A DNA stretch of 64,000 nt from Steromphala cineraria. Lineage: Eukaryota; Mollusca; Gastropoda; Trochida; Trochidae. The stretch is taken from the NCBI GenBank assembly GCA_916613615.1, contig OU744725.1, positions 9,530,708 to 9,594,707 of the forward strand, read 5' to 3'. Position numbers and translations under genes: made by a program. The notes below the pieces were generated by a model. It ran no database searches and was not told the DNA's origin. It saw nothing but the letters and a program-made list of their open reading frames with translations. Each line of letters starts with the position of its first letter. Position 1 is the first letter of the stretch. Below, piece by piece: positions 50,701 to 59,700 of this stretch.

Positions 50701-53700
50701 TACATAAATTCAGCAGCTTTCATTATTCTCACATTAAGTGTTAAGTTTCTATTCAAATCTTCTCTCCACAGACACGTGCTAGTGAGTGCAGGGCCCCTGC
50801 TGACAGAGCAGATGTGGCAGATGAGTGCGGCAGCCCTCCAGAGGGCGCTGGATGTGACAAGCTTCTACCTGCGTCAGCTCATGGTTCTCTTCCATCCCAA
50901 CTCGGAGAACTTCTACGGAGACATCGGCCAGGTGAAGGTCGCGACCCGCAAGGACTGTACCAAGATGGAGTGTTTCAGACTCAAACAGCTTGCTCAGCAG
51001 GTGGGAGGACAGCATTGTTTATTAGTTACTCAATCGAAACAAAAAGGCTTATGGCTGAAATGTTGCCACATAACATAGTAAACAAAACAACTAACTCCAT
51101 CACTCAAATTTTATGACAAGCCCTTAATGCCTGAAATAATGCCCAAGCAGCTTTAAACTCCAACCCACCCACTCGTTCACAAAAATTTAAAAAAACAACT
51201 CAAACTTGGATATTATATTGCCTTTGTAGCCAATAAGAATAATTATACCCCCGCTATGACGTAGTCGGGGGTATATAGCGCTCTGCGTGTCCGTCCGTGC
51301 GTGCGTCCGTCCGTGCGTCCAACCGAAATCGTTTCCGGAGCATTACTCAAAAACTATACCACTTAGAAACTTCAAATTTGGTATGGAAGTAGCCTATATG
51401 GTGCTGTGGTGCCTTTTAGGGGTTTCAGCTCAATGATCCAAATAATTTTAGAAATTTTGACCAAAAACGGTCTGATTTTTGGACTTTGTCTCGTTTCCGG
51501 AGCATAACTCAAAAACTATACCACTTAGAAACTACATATTTGGTATGGAAGTAGCCTATATGGTGCTGTGGTGCCTTTTAGGGGTTTCAGCTCAATGATC
51601 CAAATAATTTTAGAAATTTTGACCAAAAATGGTCCGATTTTTGGACTTTGTCTCGTTTCCGGAGCATAACTAAAAAACTATACCACTTACAAACTACATA
51701 TTTGGTATGGAAGTAGCCTATATGGTGCTGTGGTGCCTTTTAAGGGTTTCAGCTCAATGGTCCAAATAATTTTAGAAATTTTGACCAAAAATGGTCCGAT
51801 TTTTGGACTTTGTCTCGTTTCCGGAGCATAACTAAAAAACTATACCACTTACAAACTACATATTTGGTATGGAAGTAGCCTATATGGTGCTGTGGTGCCT
51901 TTTAAGGGTTTCAGCTCAATGGTCCAAATAATTTTAGAAATTTTGAACCAAAACACTCTGAAAACAGTACTAAAAATTATATGACTTGGAAACTTCAATC
52001 AGGAATTGATTTTACTTGTATCATATGGTAAAAGGTCATGAAGACCAATTTATTTTGCATTGGTAATTATTCTAATTATTGCTGAATATTGCTTTTTTCA
52101 TTCCCACAACTTGTAAACATTTTAAATATTTCTCATTGTTTGCATTAATTTCTGCTATTGCTGAATAATGTTTTTTATTAACAGAACTTTTAAACATTTT
52201 AAATCTTTGCTATTGGAATGGAGTATTATGGAACATTACAGGTAAGTAATTTTGTTCCAATTATTCTTTTCTCATGGTGGCAACATATTTCAGAAACATT
52301 TTTGATAATGAAGCCTGATGAGCTACAGAGCCAATGGCTCTATTTTGAAATTTTGAACCAAAACAGTCCGAAAACAGTACTAAAAATTATATGACCTTGA
52401 AACTTCAATCATGAATTGATTTTGCTTGTATCATATGGTAAAAGGTCATGAAGACCAATTTATTTTGCATTGATAATTATCTTCATTATTGCTGAATATT
52501 GCTTTTTTATTAGCTCACCTTTACAAAGTAAATGTGAGCTTATGTCATGGCGCTTCGTCCGTCGTCCGTCTGTCTGTCCGTCCGTCCGTCCGTCCGTCTG
52601 TCCGTCCGTCCGTCCGTCCGTCCGTCCGTAAACTTTCAGGAAAAAGACTACTCCTCCTAAACGAATCCAGATATCATTCTGAAATTGTAGTATGTTATAC
52701 CCATGGTGATTCCTAACAGAAAGGTAGACGTTTCAGTTTTGAGAATCCAAGATGGCCGCCATGGCAGCCATATTGAATTTTCAATTAGATTTCAGGAAAA
52801 AGACTACTCCTCCTAAACGAATGCAGATATCATTCTGAAATTGTAGTATGTTATACCCATGGTGATTCCTCACAGAAAGGTAGACGTTTCAGTTTTGAGA
52901 ATCCAAGATGGCCGCCATGGCAGCCATATTGAATTTTCAATTAGATTTCAGGAAAAAGACTACTCCTCCTAAATGAATCCAGATATCATTCTGAAATTGT
53001 AGTATGTTATACACATGGTGATTCCTCACAGAAAGGTAGACATTTCAGTTTTGAGAATCCAAGATGGCTGCCATGGCAGCCATATTGAATTTTCAATTAG
53101 ATTTCAGGAAAAAGACTACTCCTCCTAAACGAATCCAGATATCATTCTGAAATTGTAGTATGTTATACCCATGGTGATTCCTCACAGAAAGGTAGACGTT
53201 TCAGTTTTGAGAATCCAAGATGGCCGCCATGGCAGCCATATTGAATTTTCAATTAGATTTCAGGAAAAAGACTACTCCTCCTAAACGAATCCAGATATCA
53301 TTCTGAAATCGTAGTATGTTATACCCATGGTGATTCCTCACAGAAAGGTAGACGTTTCAGTTTTGAGAATCCAAGATGGCCGCTATGGCAGCCATATTGA
53401 ATTTTCAATTGGATTTCATGAAAAGACTACTCTTTCTAAACCACTCTAGATATCATTCTGAAATTGTAGTATGTTATAACTATGGTGATTCTGCACAGAA
53501 AGGTAGACGTTTCAGTTTTGAGAATCCAATATGGCCGCCATGGCAGCCATATTGAATTTTCAATTAGATTTCATTAAAATGACTCCTTCTCCTAAACCAA
53601 TCTAGATATCATTTTCATATTGTAGTATGTTATACCTATAGTGATTCCTCCCACAAAGGTAGACGTTTCAGTTCTGAGAATCCAAGATGGCCGCGATAGC

Positions 53701-56700
53701 AGCCATATTGACTTTTCAGCTGCAGATGACACATCATTATTACTAAATTTTAAGCTTTCATCAAGTGATCACTCGCACCATATAAATTCTCTAATTTGAA
53801 ATTACTTATCATAATATTATCTTGAATATGAAATATTTAAGATTGTCATGCAAGTTGTTCTATATTTGTAAGTGTTTTTAAAACATTAAGATGAAAGACA
53901 AACATAATTAATTAATCTGTTTAAAATATTTATGGCAACTAGCTGCAAAAACCCAATGACATTAAACATCATGTTGAATTTTAAACAATGGTATCTCCCT
54001 TATATTCCTTTAAATACCACACAAAAGGGGTCAACCAGAGTTCAGATATTCCTGCTGAGTCCACTATGCAATTGTAATACACATCCCAATACAGGCTGCA
54101 TCACAGTCTCAGCTGCTAGTCTGTTGCATAATCAACCTGACCCAATTGATATGGTAGAGCATTATGCTTTATGGCCATGTGTATGCAATAAGAGTTACGG
54201 AAATTAGACTTGTATTCTCATGACAGTGAAATGTTCTTTCTAAGAAAAACAACTTACACAAAATTTGTCAACAATAAGCTTTGTGTTTAGCAATCTACAT
54301 AAGTTGATGTGGAAAGAGTTATTTTGCATCAGGTTCCAGTTCCTGTGTTTTACTCATATTTGTACCATTTCTATATCTAACAGAAGTTCTTCTTGACACA
54401 AAATCAATTTAGGACATAAGCTAACTATATTTTGTGAAATTATATATATTTTTCACAACAATTCATGTTCTCTCCCGTCAAGTCTTTTAATACCACACAT
54501 AAGGGCTTAGCCAGAGTTCAGGTTTACATGCTCAGCACACTAGGGTGCTTCTCCAAATATACTTACACAAAGCCAAATACACAAATTGCTACACTCTCCT
54601 TAAGGATCTGGGGCTAGCAGCCCTGCCTGCTTGTATATTGCATAGTAATCCTGACCTAATTGATAAATAGAACATAATGGACTTTATGGAAAGTATATGA
54701 ATTGTCTTTATGAAAAGTATACTTGTATTCTAATAATAGTAATATTTTTTACAAATAACAATTTAAACAAGTCAAGAATCAGCTTTTGTGTACAACAATC
54801 TGCACGATGAGTTAATATTAACAAGTCAAGAATGTGCTTTTATGTACAGTAATCTACATGATAAGTTAATAATAGAGGTATTTTGTATCAGGTTCCAGTT
54901 CCAATACCATGTGTTTTATAAATACCTGTGAAACTAAATGATAATTGTATCATGCTGAAGGGGTTCTGGGAACAACATGTCATCATAGAAGTCATTATTT
55001 TTCAATTAGATTTCAGGCCAAGTACTACTCCTACTAAATCAATTAAGATATCATTCTGAAAAGTGAGTATTTTTTTATATATTGATTCCTGACAAAGACG
55101 CATTTATTTTATTATCAAGAATCCAAGATGGTCAATATGTCAATTATATTGAATTTTCAATTAGATTTCATGAAATTCATTGAAAAGAATACATTTCCTG
55201 ATCAATCAAATCAATGTCATTATATTTGTATTGATACGCTTGTTGTAATATTTATCAACACTATAAATACAGTTACAAACAAATGTATGAATCATCTTTA
55301 TCTGCAAACAGCCTGAAGCATGACTGTTTTAATAAATCTTTTTTAATAAAACATAAAAATGATAAAAGTTGTTCACTCCATCAGTGGGTTACATAATTCC
55401 TGACACTTCATATATGGCAAATAACATAGCCAGTGAGGGATAAATATACATTTTTTAATCATCTATATCTGATTACGGTCTGAACAATGATTATCTAGAT
55501 AATTATAATGATCATTCAATTCAAATAAATCCTTTTCAAAAGCATTTAAAATGATTAAATTTGTTCACTCCCAACGCTAACTGTAAGGTTTTTTACTCCT
55601 TTGTTCCCATGCAATTAATTTATTCCAAATTAAAAATTTTGGTTAATGAATAACAAATTATCTTTTATTTTGTTTGTCATGCTAATAAAAGATATCATTT
55701 AATATTCATCTTCAAAACTAATTGAACAGCTGTCTGAACAATTCTTTTTTTACAAAGTCTTTCTCACCAATTTTCTCTGTTAGTTAAGATACTTCAATAA
55801 ACATATTACTGAGTTGACCTCCAGATTATTTCCATTGCAAACCTCTCTTTTACCCCCACCCCTTCTATCCCCCCCTCCCCCCCTATCCTTCCAGCCCCTC
55901 TCCTGCAACTCTCCTCTAAAGGGTATCTGTTGCATATTGCATATTGAAATGAGGGGAGGACACTCACTATATGGAATAACAGTAACTTACATAAGAGGAT
56001 AAGTTACATAAGCTACATGCAGGTGCAAGAGGTCATCATAGGTCATCATTTCTAGTAATTAGCATAAAGCCCCATGTTGCTAGCCTATTCTGACCAATCA
56101 GATTGCACTAACATATGTCAAGATTTAAGATATTCAGAAATCTTCAGTTAGAATTACATGAGACATTGACCTGGACAGTTTACTTTGGTAATTGGACTTA
56201 TCACTAGCTGAATTTGTGATTTGTGTCAGAGGAATATATTCCAAATGTTTATGTGCATCATCTTTTTAGTTCTTTGGAAGTTGAGAGTGTGACTAAATGA
56301 ATACTCCTAAACCAATCAAGATATCATAATGAAATTAATACAGATGCCCACATAAAAGTACCATTTTGAAGATTAAAAAGTCCAAGATGGTCACCAATTC
56401 AGCCATAGATATACAAAAAAGTTAAACAAAAACCTACTGCTTGTTAACAAATCATGATTATATCATTCTTGTATTAATGTTTGTTCAAGCTCTAGTGGTT
56501 TCCAACAGAAGAATAGCATTTTAAAAGATAAAAAATCACGATGGCAGCCATAATCAATTATCATATAAAAGATGGTTACACAATTAAACCATATTACCAC
56601 ATCATTAATTTTAAGGTGAGCTTCTGTACCCTCGGTACTTTTATTATCTATATCATGTGATGGAAAAATACGGTAACAATCCTATGACATATAAGAACAA

Positions 56701-59700
56701 ATGACTTTTCACTATTTTCGTCAAAGAAAGGCGGTCAAACAACAGGCGGGGGTATGTGAGCTGCGCTCACTTTTGCCTTGTTTTTTACAGAGTATGTTAG
56801 TCTTAACATGTTTACATAGCCCCCATTTAGAGATTATGGTAAGGCTTCTAGGAATGTTTAATGCAATATATTATTTTTATATTTGATATAAAAGATGCAC
56901 TCATGAAATCAACATTTCCATTTATAATGACCCAATGATGGCCACTTAACTTTTGTGGAGACTAGATAGTGTGATAAATATATCATTCTAAGATGCTAAT
57001 TCAAATTGACATGAAATTCTGTGTTCCCTTTCTGTAATTATCCCGACACGAAGTGGCAGCATTAAGTGGGAGGGGGATATAGGTTTGGGTTCCTTGCGTT
57101 CGTGCGTGTGTCCGAGTGTCTGTCAGGGGACAACTTTCCTAAAAATTATTTAACATAGAATAACCAAATGTGCTTTGTATTTTAAGGGTATCAATACCTT
57201 GATTTAGTTTGAAAATGAGATTTATCCAATTACATATTTCAGAGTTATGGCCCCTGTAGGAAAATGTTGGGAGCTTTAATGAAAACTAATTTTGGCTGGG
57301 ATGTTGATGACTATGTCTTCCTGTTGTTAAAAGTATGTGCCTGTCAATAAAGATATCCTTTATAATGAATAACTTGACATAAATCTCGCCCACACAGGTG
57401 TTTCTTCTGGAGAGTCAGATGTCGCTGCTGCCCCAGGTACAGTTTGATATGGAGGAGGACCAGTCATACGTCTTCCTGCTCTACCCCCCGCACCACAAGG
57501 ACAGTCTCAACCCAGACCATATCACCACCAGGTACAGACCTCTACAGACATTCACCATTTTAATGGATTGTAATGGAGAGTAATTTCAGAACAGATTTTC
57601 CTTATGAAAAGTCTCAGGGGTGATGTGGTGATGAGCATGTGGAATTTCTGGTAATGGAGACTGACAATCGATCCGATGGAAATCACCCATTCTCTAAGAA
57701 ATTAAAGTTACAATTTATTGCCTTTGTGTAGAATTTTCTGATCATGTTGAGCAAAGAGGCAATCAGTCCAGGATTGAATTTAATGGAAATGAATAATAGA
57801 ATAACAAAAATAAATTTATATATATTGAATGATCACAGAAGAATTTTGACAATTTCTGAAAATATTATTTAGTAATATTAAATATCAATTCATGTAGAAT
57901 AGCTTCAACCATATTACCCCTGTCTGTCCCCAGAGTACCCTTCAGGAAGGTTGTGGTAGGTCTGCTGTCCCACCAGCTTCTGGTACAGACTGTCGGCTAT
58001 CTGCTGCTGGAGGGGGTGGAGGGACGCTCTGCAGAGAAGCTGGGATCTTCTACCATAACAGGTGCTTGCTCTATCTTGAACCCCAGATTCACTGTATATC
58101 AGAAAGAAACAATGACAACTGAAACAATCTTGAAGATTTCTGCATTCTTTTTGCAATCTTTTATAACAAATTTCCTTCCATTGTGTTGTCTTTCAAGTAT
58201 TATGATAACTAATAATAAAATTGTTAAAATGTATGTTAAATTACGATTTTAAAATGTTTTAATAGATGCTCTATCTTGAACCCCAGATTCACTGTATATC
58301 AGTAAGAAACAATGAAAAACTAAAACAATCTTGAAGATTTCTGTATTCTTTTTGCACTCTTTTATAACAAATTTCCTTCCATTGTGTTGTCTTTCAAGTA
58401 TTATGATAATTAATAATAAAATTGTTAAAATGTATGTTAAATTATGATTTATGAGTTTTAATAGATGTAGTTTATTCAAATCTTTTGACTCAATATAATC
58501 AAAGCATTTGTAATGCTTATACATCTTTTTACTTTTTGGCAGACAATTATTTCATTATTGATTCTTTTATCGATGCCGAACAAGTGGCTCTGATTCATTA
58601 ATTCATTGTTATCATCTTGCAGGATTGATGACATGTATGTCAACAAGGAACGTGCTGCAGTTCTTAGACCTACTGAACAGCTCCTACCAGCTTGCCTGCG
58701 ACTTTGATGCTCGGCCTGGGCTCAAGTTCCTTGTACAGAAGGTTGCAGGTCTTGATGTGGCTGCTAACTTGTATAGACAGGCCGGGTCAAGTATGGTGTT
58801 CTACATCCACACCCTTGTTGAGATTTGCTCCCATCTGGGAGGTCTCACTCTTGAGCGAACACGCTCGCTGCTGTCAGATATAGTCAGAGATGATGTAGCC
58901 GATGGTGGAGATATAGACATGAAGATCAAGTCCCGAAGCTCCGCAGAACCGATTGCTTCCAATCCTGTTGCCTTCATTAGCCTCCTACAGAGCACCTGCG
59001 ACGAGCTGTGTCAGACCTATGTAGACATCCTCCTGGACAAGGATGGTATGTCCTGTTTTGACCGCATGGCTGACCAGTCGCTCTTCTTTCTGGTAGCCAC
59101 TACTGAGGATACAGATGCTGCCCCGAAACAAGCACCTGTTGAAGACAAGCCCAAGCTTGATGATGCTGCGGATGGCTTTGTGTCCATCACACCTGTGGGG
59201 GTCGACACACAGGAAGGTAAGCTTTTTGATTCCTCGCCATAAATGAAGTTGGAAGGGTATATCACAATTTTGCACTGAGCTACTTCATGGAAAATACATA
59301 GAAACTTATTGCATTATGGCTGCTTTACATTGTCAGATACCTTGTCAAAAATTTGCAATAATATGTTTAACAATCTATTTCCTCCTCAGTTGTCCCCCAG
59401 GACCCAGAACCAGTTGAGGAGACCCCTGTGTCTCCACCTCCATTAGAGGATGATGATACCCTGGCCACTCCCCCTGCCACGCCCCCTGCCCCGCCCCCTC
59501 CTGCAGAGATGAGGAGCAAGCGAGAGCTACGAGAGGAGCACGAGAGCAAGGTGTACACAGTGGCCACAGACAAGTTTATCCAGTCCCTGATGACCCAGTA
59601 CAAGAGGCGCAAACAGCAGCACTCAATGCCATCCTTCGTCAAGTTCACCAAGAGAAAGAAGGATCAGCCGAAGTCCAGTAAGAAGGACATTGTGGATGAA

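Larger units (their letters stand above)
51244..56781 (+). mobile_element. P2 copy 2 in intron 28, interrupted by P3 copy B
   Basis: Starts TATACCCCCGCTATGACGTA with the same hairpin, CCGT tract and 162-bp units as P2 copy 1, runs to about 52510, and resumes after P3 copy B at 56646 to end GCGGGGGTATGTGAGCTGCG and CTCACTTTTGCCTTG. So one P2 element was split by a P3 insertion. It also contains a partial internal duplication and a P4 end fragment (separate entries). Confidence 0.85.
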
